Source: Desulfobacula sp.
GTDB lineage: Bacteria > Desulfobacterota > Desulfobacteria > Desulfobacterales > Desulfobacteraceae
Direction of reading: 5' to 3'
Assembly (NCBI GenBank): GCA_027858355.1
Contig: JAQICW010000198.1
Span: 1-7,322, forward strand
Length of the DNA stretch: 7,322 nt
The position numbers and the translations under genes are program-made. The notes below the pieces were generated by a model. That model ran no database searches, had not been told where the DNA came from, and saw only the letters and a list, made by a program, of their open reading frames with translations. This document shows positions 1 through 5,801 of this stretch, piece by piece (within the stretch, counting starts at the first letter, position 1; every line of letters begins with the position of its first letter).

Positions 1-308
1 GTACTTGAGAAAACCTTTAATTTATTCAGTCCAAAGGTGTTGACTATTTTTTTGATTTCATCCTGCATGTCTGCATTAAAAGAGGATGGCCTTTGTTCAT
101 TCGTTCCCGGCATAAAGGCTGTAGCCAGGTGCTTTGCCACACGTACCGCATCATTTTTAGTGTTATCAATGACCAGTTCGGTAAGCGCGGGGTAAATAAA
201 AAATACATTATAAATGGAAAGTGCCGTTGCAATTGACAGAAAAACAATTAAAATATTTCTCAATAGTTTGATTTTGAAAATCTGTTTTGCAGATATTAAT
301 TTTGGCAT
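1..308 (-). CDS. Membrane-anchored sensor protein, N-terminal part (3' end outside window)
   Basis: This is an open frame of 102 codons read leftwards from an ATG at 308-306, with no stop before the window edge. A purine-rich GGAAAG lies just upstream of the ATG. The protein starts with a short basic segment (MPKLISAKQIFKIKLLRN). One strong hydrophobic helix follows at about residues 18-39 (ILIVFLSIATALSIYNVFF). Next comes a predicted helical extracytoplasmic stretch (PALTELVIDNTKNDAVRVAKHLA, about 40-62), and the visible part ends in a likely strand, LNKLKVFSS. This build of inside-positive N-terminus, single membrane pass and helical periplasmic sensor is typical of histidine kinases, diguanylate cyclases and chemoreceptors, and the wording resembles two-component sensors of sulfate reducers. 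No HAMP, kinase or GGDEF domain is visible, so the output is unknown. That it is a real coding start is fairly sure; the class is inference. It is transcribed divergently from mtnA. Confidence 0.72.
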   Translation of the reverse strand, partial: MPKLISAKQIFKIKLLRNILIVFLSIATALSIYNVFFIYPALTELVIDNTKNDAVRVAKHLATAFMPGTNEQRPSSFNADMQDEIKKIVNTFGLNKLKVFSS

Positions 309-426
309 TTTTCTTTCCGGTCTTTCACCATTTTATTAAGCCACAAAATTTTCAGACATCTTTTTCATAAAATTGAACAAGAACAAGAGTGATTTGTGCC
401 TTCCGAATAATATGGCATTAAAAATT

Positions 427-443
427 ACAATAATATATATTGT
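427..443. promoter_or_regulatory. Operator-like inverted repeat ACAATA-N5-TATTGT
   Basis: Two perfect 6-base half-sites in inverted orientation flank a 5-base spacer. The 17-base size and dyad symmetry fit the site of a dimeric helix-turn-helix regulator. The left half-site, read on the minus strand, coincides with a candidate -10 box (TATTGT) of the sensor gene, so a bound protein could block that promoter. The site is very AT-rich and chance symmetry is possible. The regulator is unknown. Confidence 0.35.
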
Positions 444-455
444 GGAGCAAGGCAA
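427..455 (-). promoter_or_regulatory. Possible sigma70-type promoter for the sensor gene
   Basis: Read on the minus strand, TTGCCT (455-450) and TATTGT (432-427) are separated by 17 bases. Each matches four of six positions of the -35 and -10 consensus. It points towards the sensor start at 308 and would give a 5' leader of roughly 110 bases. The match is weak; the correct spacing and the overlap with the inverted repeat at 427-443 are the main reasons for listing it. Confidence 0.25.
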
Positions 456-521
456 ACTAATTTTCAGACCGACCTCTCACTACCGGCCCAATCGTTCCCA
501 AAAGAGAAAGGACTCCTGATA

Positions 522-578
522 ATGAAGAAAATGATTAATAAAATAACAAACTTCTGGTATAAAGAACTTTCAGGTTGA
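522..578 (+). CDS. Possible 18-residue small protein or leader peptide upstream of mtnA
   Basis: An ATG at 522 opens a frame of 18 codons ending in TGA at 576-578 and encodes MKKMINKITNFWYKELSG. An AAGGA at 508-512 lies 9 bases upstream, a better ribosome-binding site than several larger genes here have. The peptide is basic at its N-terminus and could form a short amphipathic helix. It shows no run of methionine, cysteine or other amino acid that would mark an attenuator leader. Its stop codon falls inside the imperfect palindrome at 573-596, an arrangement seen in leader-type control. It lies 79 bases before mtnA. Whether it is translated is unknown, and no homology is claimed. Confidence 0.25.
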   Translation: MKKMINKITNFWYKELSG

Positions 579-596
579 GTAAACGATTACCAAACC
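573..596. repeat. Imperfect palindrome between small ORF and mtnA
   Basis: The sequence reads GGTT-GA-GTAA-ACGA-TTAC-CA-AACC. The outer four and inner four bases of each arm pair perfectly, with a two-base mismatch between them and a four-base loop. It could be a DNA operator or a weak RNA hairpin in the mtnA leader. It has no following U-run, so it is not an intrinsic terminator. Confidence 0.35.
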
Positions 597-657
597 AAAT
601 GGGAGCGACAAGTTTTATGTGTATAACAATTTTTAAAAAAACCTGGGAGAAACTGAT

Positions 658-1773
658 ATGAAGGTGGATGGAAAAGATATGCGGCCGATCTGGTTTGATA
701 TGGCATCTGAAACAGTTCAAGTAATAGACCAGAGATTTCTCCCCCATAAATTGATCATAAAAGATTTAAACACCGTGGATGATACGATTCACGCCATAAA
801 AGAGATGGTTGTAAGAGGTGCCCCTTTGATTGGTGCAACAGGGGCATTGGGTGTCTATATCAGTCTTGTACAGGGGAATAACAAAGGCGCCGACAATGAC
901 TATCTTATGTCTGAATGCAAAAGGCTCAGGGATGCCAGACCCACGGCCATGAATCTTTTCTGGGGGGTTGACCGGGTCCTTTCTGCAGCATTAAAAACCC
1001 AGGATTATAACACAAGAATAAAAGCCGCTCTTGATGAAGCTTTGGTCATTATAGAGGAAGAAGCTGTAAATTGTCAGAAAATCGGTGAATATGGCATGCC
1101 CCTTATTGAAAAAATCAGTAAACAAAAAAATGGAGGCCCCGTCAATATCCTTACCCATTGTAATGCAGGCTGGTTGGCCTGCATAGAATATGGTACGGCC
1201 ACAGCACCCATTTATACGGCATTTGACAACAATATTAATGTCCATGTCTGGGTGGATGAGACAAGACCTTTAAACCAGGGCTCCCGCCTTACTGCATGGG
1301 AATTGGGAAAACACGGGGTGAACCATACCATCATTACAGACAATGCCGGAGGACATCTCATGCAGCATGGCCTGGTGGATCTTGTCATTGTGGGAACGGA
1401 CAGAACCACAAAAGCCGGAGATGTGGCAAACAAAATAGGTACTTATTTAAAAGCCCTTGCCGCAAAAGATAATAATATCCCCTTTTATGTTGCTTTGCCG
1501 TCAAGCACATTTGACTGGGACATTACAGATGGGATTGCCGATATACCCATAGAAGAAAGGGACCCCGACGAAATCAGGTATGTGCAGGGCCTTTGCCATG
1601 GAAAAATTGAAAAAGTGCTGATTCCTCCTGATAAAAGCCCGGCAGCTAATCATGCCTTTGATGTGACACCGGCACGGCTGATAACAGGATTTATTACAGA
1701 GAGAGGTATTTGCAGGGCAACCCAAAAAGATATCATGTCCCTGTTCTCGGAGAAAAATAATGATAAAGAGTGA
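658..1773 (+). CDS. mtnA: S-methyl-5-thioribose-1-phosphate isomerase (MtnA)
   Basis: A cytoplasmic aldose-ketose isomerase of the eIF2B-like family. It converts 5-methylthioribose-1-phosphate to 5-methylthioribulose-1-phosphate in the salvage of methylthioadenosine. The 371 residues match the usual full length. Visible family blocks are VRGAPLIGATGALG (52-65), the catalytic-cysteine segment HCNAG (Cys168), ETRP (201-204), GTDRTTKAGDVANKIGTY with the catalytic-type Asp248, and the C-terminal AFDVTPARLITGFITERG. The ATG at 658 is chosen because GGGAG lies 8 bases upstream and the start MKVDGK...QVIDQRFLPH fits the family N-terminus. It is the first gene of a likely three-gene operon and overlaps ahbB by 14 bases. 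No phosphorylase, kinase or aldolase of the pathway is in view. Some family members also act on 5-deoxyribose-1-phosphate or other sugar 1-phosphates, so the physiological substrate is less sure than the family. Confidence 0.93.
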   Translation: MKVDGKDMRPIWFDMASETVQVIDQRFLPHKLIIKDLNTVDDTIHAIKEMVVRGAPLIGATGALGVYISLVQGNNKGADNDYLMSECKRLRDARPTAMNLFWGVDRVLSAALKTQDYNTRIKAALDEALVIIEEEAVNCQKIGEYGMPLIEKISKQKNGGPVNILTHCNAGWLACIEYGTATAPIYTAFDNNINVHVWVDETRPLNQGSRLTAWELGKHGVNHTIITDNAGGHLMQHGLVDLVIVGTDRTTKAGDVANKIGTYLKALAAKDNNIPFYVALPSSTFDWDITDGIADIPIEERDPDEIRYVQGLCHGKIEKVLIPPDKSPAANHAFDVTPARLITGFITERGICRATQKDIMSLFSEKNNDKE

Positions 1774-2260
1774 AAATACAAAACCGCCTATGCTGACAGA
1801 TTTAGAAAAGAAAATAATTGCCCTGCTGCAAACGGATATTCCCGTTGTCAAACGTCCATTCCTTGTAATGGCAGAACAAATTGGCATCACAGAAGATGAA
1901 TTTTTAAAGGTGTTAAAAGATCTTAATGACCAGGGGATAATCAGGCGGTTTGGTGCCACGCTGAAACATCAGAAATCCGGATTTAAGGCCAATGCCATGG
2001 TCGCCTGGAAAGTGGATGAAGACCGGGTGGAAAAAACCGGGAATATCATGGCCACCTTTCAGGAGATCACCCATTGCTACAGAAGAAATCCAGCCCCGGG
2101 CTGGAAATATAATCTGTATACCATGGTTCATGCTTCTGATGAAGATGAGTGCTATGCCATCGTTAAAAAGATTTCTAAAGCTGTGGGAGAAGATGAGTAT
2201 GAGCTTTTATTCAGCAGAAAAGAGCTTAAAAATACATCCATGACATATTTTGAAGACTGA
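1760..2260 (+). CDS. ahbB: Siroheme decarboxylase subunit AhbB (Lrp/AsnC-like fold)
   Basis: The 166-residue protein has an AsnC-like winged helix (about 14-65, with LGIT-type helix pair and QGIIRRFGA) followed by an AsnC-type ligand domain. Residues such as RRFGATLKHQKSGF (62-75), NAMVAW (78-83), HCYRR (105-109), WKYNLYTMVH (115-124) and the C-terminal ELKNTSMTYF are those of the AhbB/NirD-L group rather than a transcription factor. With AhbA, AhbB removes two acetate carboxyls from siroheme to give 12,18-didecarboxysiroheme, the entry step of the alternative haem pathway in sulfate reducers. The ATG at 1760 is supported by GGAG 7 bases upstream and overlaps the mtnA end by 14 bases. No AhbA, AhbC or AhbD gene is in this window, which is unusual, since the two subunits work as a pair. 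A plain Lrp-like regulator is the alternative but fits less well. Confidence 0.82.
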   Translation: MIKSENTKPPMLTDLEKKIIALLQTDIPVVKRPFLVMAEQIGITEDEFLKVLKDLNDQGIIRRFGATLKHQKSGFKANAMVAWKVDEDRVEKTGNIMATFQEITHCYRRNPAPGWKYNLYTMVHASDEDECYAIVKKISKAVGEDEYELLFSRKELKNTSMTYFED

Positions 2261-3581
2261 TTCTCCCCATATTCTGTGCATAAACCCCTGGATTCATGAT
2301 TTTGCAGCTTTTGATTTCTGGGCAAAACCTTTAGGACTTTTTTCCATTGCCGCCATTCTACGTGAAAAAGGGTTAACGGTGAGCTTTCTTGACTGTCTTG
2401 ACAGGTTCCACCCTAAGGAACCCAATGCAGCTAAAGTACTCTGGGATGGCCGGGGGCCGCTTAGAAAAACTCAGATTGATCTGCCCTGTGGCCTTGAACA
2501 CATTGGTAAAAAATTTTCCCGCTATGGCATAAAACCCCAATGGTTTTCATCAGACCTGAAACAAATAAAAAAACCAGATCTTATTTTTGTCACCTCTTTG
2601 ATGACTTATTGGGCGACGGGCGTCAAGGAGACCCTGGAAATGGTCAAAGAAATCTACCCCCATGTGCCCGTTGTTCTAGGAGGAATTTATGCAAGCCTCT
2701 GCTTTGAACATGCAAGACAAAATACCCTGGCAGATCTGGTAATAAAAGGACCGGCAGAGCCTCATTTAAAAAAAATCATAAAAGAATTTACAGGATTTGA
2801 ACTGGATGACAGTGATTTATCCGGAGACCTGGATGCATTGCCTTATCCTGCCCTTGATCTTCAACACAAAATTGCTTATGCCCCTATTTTAACCTCAAGG
2901 GGGTGTCCTTTTTCATGCGAATATTGTGCTTCCTCATTTCTTGAGCCGGAACTCAGGCAAAGATCACCTGAAAATGTGTTCAAAGAAATCAAGCATTGGC
3001 ATCAAGGCCATTGTGTTAAGAATTTTGCCTTTTACGATGACGCACTGCTGATAAATGCCAAACAATTTGCATTCCCATTATTTGAAAAGATCATCTCTTC
3101 AAAAATAGACGTCTTTTTTCATACGCCCAATGCTCTTCATATAAAACCCATTACAGAGCAGGCTGCCCGTTTGATGTTCAAAGCAGGATTTAAAAACATC
3201 CGGCTGGGCCTTGAAACCGCTGATTTTTCTAAAAACCGGAGCCATGATAAAAAAGTTGGGGGAAATGATTTTTATACTGCCGTTGAACATTTAAAAGCTG
3301 CCGGATTTACAAAAAGCCAGGTGGGGGCATATTTATTATGCGGATTGCCCGGACAAAATATTGATGAACTAGAACGCTCAATGCGGATTGTAAAAGATAC
3401 GGGGATACTGCCGGTTCTTGCCTATTATACGCCGATTCCCCACACACCCATGTGGGAGACTGCGGTCAAACATTCAAAGTTTGATCTTATCAAACATCCT
3501 GTCTTTACAAATAATACACTCTTTCCCTGTGTAAATTCTCCCCAGGAGATAGAGCGTATTTCGCAATTGAAAAATCTATAG
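2250..3581 (+). CDS. Radical SAM protein with N-terminal B12-binding-like domain, function unknown
   Basis: The 443-residue protein has a Rossmann-like N-terminal domain resembling cobalamin-binding domains (HILCINPWIHDF at 7-18, KPLGLFSIAAILREKG at 26-41, VVLGGIYASL at 141-150). A radical SAM barrel follows, with the iron-sulfur motif CPFSCEYC (Cys219, 223, 226; CX3CX2C). Other visible barrel features are FYDDALL (261-267), NIRLGLET (316-323) and AYLLCGLPGQ (360-369). The classic cobalamin-ligand motif DxHxxG is absent, so B12 binding is doubtful. The start is a TTG at 2250: an in-frame stop lies just upstream at 2241-2243, the first in-frame ATG is over 100 codons downstream, and the first strand needs the TTG start. 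No clear Shine-Dalgarno is present, and the 11-base overlap with ahbB suggests translational coupling. I recognise the INPW...DFWxKPLGL wording as an uncharacterised family of anaerobes but cannot assign a substrate. It is not a recognisable AhbC or AhbD. Confidence 0.85.
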   Translation: MKTDSPHILCINPWIHDFAAFDFWAKPLGLFSIAAILREKGLTVSFLDCLDRFHPKEPNAAKVLWDGRGPLRKTQIDLPCGLEHIGKKFSRYGIKPQWFSSDLKQIKKPDLIFVTSLMTYWATGVKETLEMVKEIYPHVPVVLGGIYASLCFEHARQNTLADLVIKGPAEPHLKKIIKEFTGFELDDSDLSGDLDALPYPALDLQHKIAYAPILTSRGCPFSCEYCASSFLEPELRQRSPENVFKEIKHWHQGHCVKNFAFYDDALLINAKQFAFPLFEKIISSKIDVFFHTPNALHIKPITEQAARLMFKAGFKNIRLGLETADFSKNRSHDKKVGGNDFYTAVEHLKAAGFTKSQVGAYLLCGLPGQNIDELERSMRIVKDTGILPVLAYYTPIPHTPMWETAVKHSKFDLIKHPVFTNNTLFPCVNSPQEIERISQLKNL

Positions 3582-3604
3582 ATTTATTATATAACCTTTT
3601 TAAA

Positions 3605-3631
3605 TTGTCAGATTTTTATTAGCATTATGTT
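3605..3631 (+). promoter_or_regulatory. Weak promoter candidate upstream of the Na/Pi transporter gene
   Basis: TTGTCA (3605-3610, five of six to the -35 consensus) and TATGTT (3626-3631, four of six to the -10) are 15 bases apart, shorter than ideal. They lie about 40 bases before the GTG start at 3672, in the only gap between the two plus-strand gene groups. No Pho-box-like direct repeat was recognised nearby. Confidence 0.2.
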
Positions 3632-3649
3632 AAAGAAGTAATAGTAACA

Positions 3650-3664
3650 CCTTTTATAAAAAGG
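3650..3664 (+). promoter_or_regulatory. Hairpin covering the ribosome-binding site of the transporter gene
   Basis: CCTTTT (3650-3655) and AAAAGG (3659-3664) form a perfect six-pair stem around a three-base loop ATA. The right arm contains most of AAGGG (3661-3665), the Shine-Dalgarno for the GTG start 7 bases later. Pairing would partly hide the ribosome-binding site. The stem is short and mostly A-U, so its strength in the cell is uncertain. Confidence 0.35.
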
Positions 3665-3671
3665 GAAAAAT

Positions 3672-5345
3672 GTGAACATAACGGGCATACTATTTCAGAC
3701 CCTTGGCGGTCTTGGCCTATTCATTCTTGGAATGAAAATGATGACAGACGGCCTTCAAGCCACGGCCGGACAAAAAATCAGGCGGATTCTTGAAGCCATC
3801 TCCTCCAGCAGAGTTATGGGGTGCGCCACAGGTGCCGGTGTTACTGCAATCATTCAATCTTCATCTGCTACAACCGTCATGCTGATCGGATTCGTAAGTG
3901 CCAGCATCATGTCTTTTGAGCAGGCAGTTGGTGTGATAATTGGTGCAAATATAGGAACCACCATTACGGGCCAGATGATTGCATTTAACTTGACAAAGCT
4001 TGCTCTTCCTGCAATTACGCTGGGCGTTGGTCTGAAATATTTTTCAACAAAAAGAAGTTACAGGTATATCGGTGATATTATTCTGGGGTTTGGCCTGCTT
4101 TTTTATGGTATGACCGTCATGAAAATGGGTCTTTCACCCATAAAATCCGATCCCCAGTTCATTGAATTTTTTACAACTTTCACTACAGAGACCATAGGTG
4201 GTATTCTTCTTTGTGTATTCATGGGAACAGTGCTGACTGTGGCAGTTCAGTCTTCTTCAGCTACAGTAGGCTTGACAATGACCCTGGCAGCATCAGGCCT
4301 TTTGACTTTTCCAACTGCCCTTGCCCTTGTTCTAGGGGAGAATATCGGTACAACAGTGACGGCTCAATTCTCCACCCTGGGCTCAAACAATTCAGCAGCC
4401 CATAGAACGGCAAACGCCCATACTATTTTTAATGTCGTCGGAGTCGGTATTATCTTACTGCTTTTTCCATGGTTTATTGATATTGTAGAGGTCATTACTT
4501 TAAAATTAGGTACCGGCTCCGTTACCCATACTGTAAATAGCGAATATGTCAATGTTGCAAGGTATATTGCCAATGGCCATACGCTTTTTAATGTTATCAA
4601 TGCTATGGTGTTCCTGATCTTTCTTCCCAAGCTTGTTCAACTGACAATTTTCTTATCCCCTAAACCTGAAAAATCAAAAGAAAGATACAGACTGCCTGAA
4701 TTTGATTCAGGATTTATTGATTCGCCCATAGGTGCCCTTGCAAAGGTTAAGGGTGAAATCATAATGAACCTGGAATTTGTCCAAATGAATATAAAAAAGG
4801 TATCAACTTGTCTTATGATAAGGGATGATGATATTCTTGGGGAAAGAGATGCCATAGAAGAACATCTGGATGATTGCCAGAAAATCATTATCAAGTATTT
4901 GACCACCATTTATCAAGGCGAGGTGAACGAACCCGAAGCCAGGGAAATATCGGAATTGATGCGCATTACCAATAATATAGAAAGATTGGGCGATGGCATG
5001 GAGAATGTGTCTAAAATACTTGAAAGAATATATGCTAATAATTTTGTATTCACTGAAACGGCAAAAAATGACCTGTTTCTCATATCAGACCAGGTCAACC
5101 TGTTTTTAGATTTGATTATTGACGAACTTCACCAGAAAAAAGAAGGTTTTTACCAGAAAGCACTGGCTAATGAAGATAGGATTGACCAGATGCGTGAAGA
5201 TTTGAGATACCAGCATATAGAAAGATTAAGACAAGGAGAATGCCAGGTTGATATCGGAGTTTTCTTTATTTCTCTTATTACAAATAATGAAAAAATGGGG
5301 GATTGCTGTTTTAACATCGCCACAGGTGTAGACAGAATTATTTAA
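3672..5345 (+). CDS. Na+/phosphate cotransporter-family protein with C-terminal PhoU-like domain
   Basis: The 557-residue inner-membrane protein has two inverted NptA-type repeats, each with the family signature: QSSSATT at 62-68 with GANIGTT at 91-97, and QSSSAT at 193-198 with GENIGTT at 222-228. Hydrophobic segments include about 5-23, 53-78, 84-104, 110-121, 134-153, 176-215, 253-272 and 305-328. After a charged linker (330-345), the rest is a helical PhoU-like domain (about 350-557) with PhoU-type motifs ERLGD (437-441) and EKMGD (540-544). This matches the full-length YjbB-like architecture, which in characterised members moves phosphate with or against sodium; direction and substrate cannot be read here. 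The GTG at 3672 is chosen because AAGGG lies at 3661-3665 and the ATG two bases earlier runs directly into a stop. One base separates it from the next gene, so the two are probably co-transcribed. Confidence 0.9.
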   Translation: MNITGILFQTLGGLGLFILGMKMMTDGLQATAGQKIRRILEAISSSRVMGCATGAGVTAIIQSSSATTVMLIGFVSASIMSFEQAVGVIIGANIGTTITGQMIAFNLTKLALPAITLGVGLKYFSTKRSYRYIGDIILGFGLLFYGMTVMKMGLSPIKSDPQFIEFFTTFTTETIGGILLCVFMGTVLTVAVQSSSATVGLTMTLAASGLLTFPTALALVLGENIGTTVTAQFSTLGSNNSAAHRTANAHTIFNVVGVGIILLLFPWFIDIVEVITLKLGTGSVTHTVNSEYVNVARYIANGHTLFNVINAMVFLIFLPKLVQLTIFLSPKPEKSKERYRLPEFDSGFIDSPIGALAKVKGEIIMNLEFVQMNIKKVSTCLMIRDDDILGERDAIEEHLDDCQKIIIKYLTTIYQGEVNEPEAREISELMRITNNIERLGDGMENVSKILERIYANNFVFTETAKNDLFLISDQVNLFLDLIIDELHQKKEGFYQKALANEDRIDQMREDLRYQHIERLRQGECQVDIGVFFISLITNNEKMGDCCFNIATGVDRII

Positions 5346-5346
5346 A

Positions 5347-5778
5347 ATGATAGTATTTGATCTTGAATGTTTAAATGGCCATACCTTTGAAGGGTGGTTT
5401 GAAGACAAAAATGACCTTAAAAAACAACAGGATCAGGGCATTTTAACATGCCCTGTCTGCGACACCACGTCCGTGGTACAGAAACAACACCTGATTGCCA
5501 TTAAAAAGTCTTCCCATAATACAAGTCAGAACGCTTTGCAGGCAAGACAGGAAGCCATGGCTGAGTTAAGTGAAAAAGTGGCTGAATACGTTGAAAAGAA
5601 TTTTGAAGATGTTGGGTCTGGTTTCACAAAACAAGCCTTGAAAATGCATTATGGAGCAGAAGAGTACAGAAATATTAAAGGCACCACAACAAAAGAAGAA
5701 GATAAGGTTCTTGCCAAAGAAGGGGTTCCAGTTTTCAGAGTCCCTGTCACCAAGCCCCCAAAAGATGATTTGAATTAA
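5347..5778 (+). CDS. DUF1178 family zinc-ribbon protein, function unknown
   Basis: This is a 143-residue soluble protein. The N-terminal part has a probable zinc site made by Cys8 and His12 (in MIVFDLECLNGHTFEGWF) and Cys35 and Cys38 (in TCPVC). A Gln/Ala/Glu-rich, probably coiled helix follows (about 60-85), then the conserved end YVEKNFEDVGSGFTKQALKMHYG and EEDKVLAKEGVPVFRVPV (residues 81-134). This order and length fit the DUF1178 family, in which the closing segment with an 'E-G-[IV]-P-V' turn is characteristic. The ATG lies one base after the transporter stop and has no clear ribosome-binding site of its own, which suggests re-initiation by the same ribosomes. No enzymatic role is known to me. 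The pairing with a transporter may be only operon economy. Confidence 0.85.
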   Translation: MIVFDLECLNGHTFEGWFEDKNDLKKQQDQGILTCPVCDTTSVVQKQHLIAIKKSSHNTSQNALQARQEAMAELSEKVAEYVEKNFEDVGSGFTKQALKMHYGAEEYRNIKGTTTKEEDKVLAKEGVPVFRVPVTKPPKDDLN

Positions 5779-5801
5779 AAGTCAACAGGTATGCGCTAAG
5801 G

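Larger units (their letters stand above)
309..657. other. Divergent intergenic region between sensor gene and mtnA
   Basis: This 349-bp AT-rich stretch separates two divergent genes and should hold both promoters. It contains an operator-like inverted repeat at 427-443, a weak minus-strand promoter candidate over it, and an 18-codon ORF at 522-578. It also contains an imperfect palindrome at 573-596 and two copies of the 11-mer AATTTTCAGAC at 347-357 and 459-469. A TATAAC at 622-627 could be a -10 box for mtnA, but no convincing -35 box sits at the right distance. I did not recognise a SAM riboswitch or other known riboswitch fold, although such elements can precede methionine-salvage genes. 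No tRNA-like sequence is apparent. Confidence 0.6.

Noticed and set aside
44..247. 67-codon minus-strand frame at the left edge
   Set aside because: It overlaps the sensor gene in another frame, begins inside it, has no ribosome-binding site, and its product lacks the coherent helix-plus-domain pattern seen in the sensor frame.
309..657. SAM riboswitch upstream of mtnA
   Set aside because: No recognisable SAM-I, SAM-II or similar conserved core was seen by eye. The visible palindromes are short and do not form a junction of that type. A covariance-model search would settle it.
679..681. ATG at 679 as an alternative mtnA start
   Set aside because: The first ATG at 658 has a GGGAG at proper distance and the extra residues MKVDGKD fit the family N-terminus.
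535..747. 70-codon minus-strand frame across the mtnA start
   Set aside because: It overlaps the well-supported MtnA N-terminus on the other strand, and the translation is rich in residues typical of a reverse-strand shadow.
1501..1959. 152-codon minus-strand frame across mtnA and ahbB
   Set aside because: It runs opposite two genes with strong family matches, has no recognisable domain, and does not respect the gene boundary.
1760..2260. Lrp/AsnC transcription regulator
   Set aside because: The fold matches, but the residue pattern (RRFGATLKHQ, HCYRR, KYNLYTMVH, TSMTYF) is that of siroheme decarboxylase AhbB.
3582..3671. Pho box before the Na/Pi transporter
   Set aside because: No pair of direct repeats resembling a PhoB site was found. 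The region is simply AT-rich with a weak promoter candidate.
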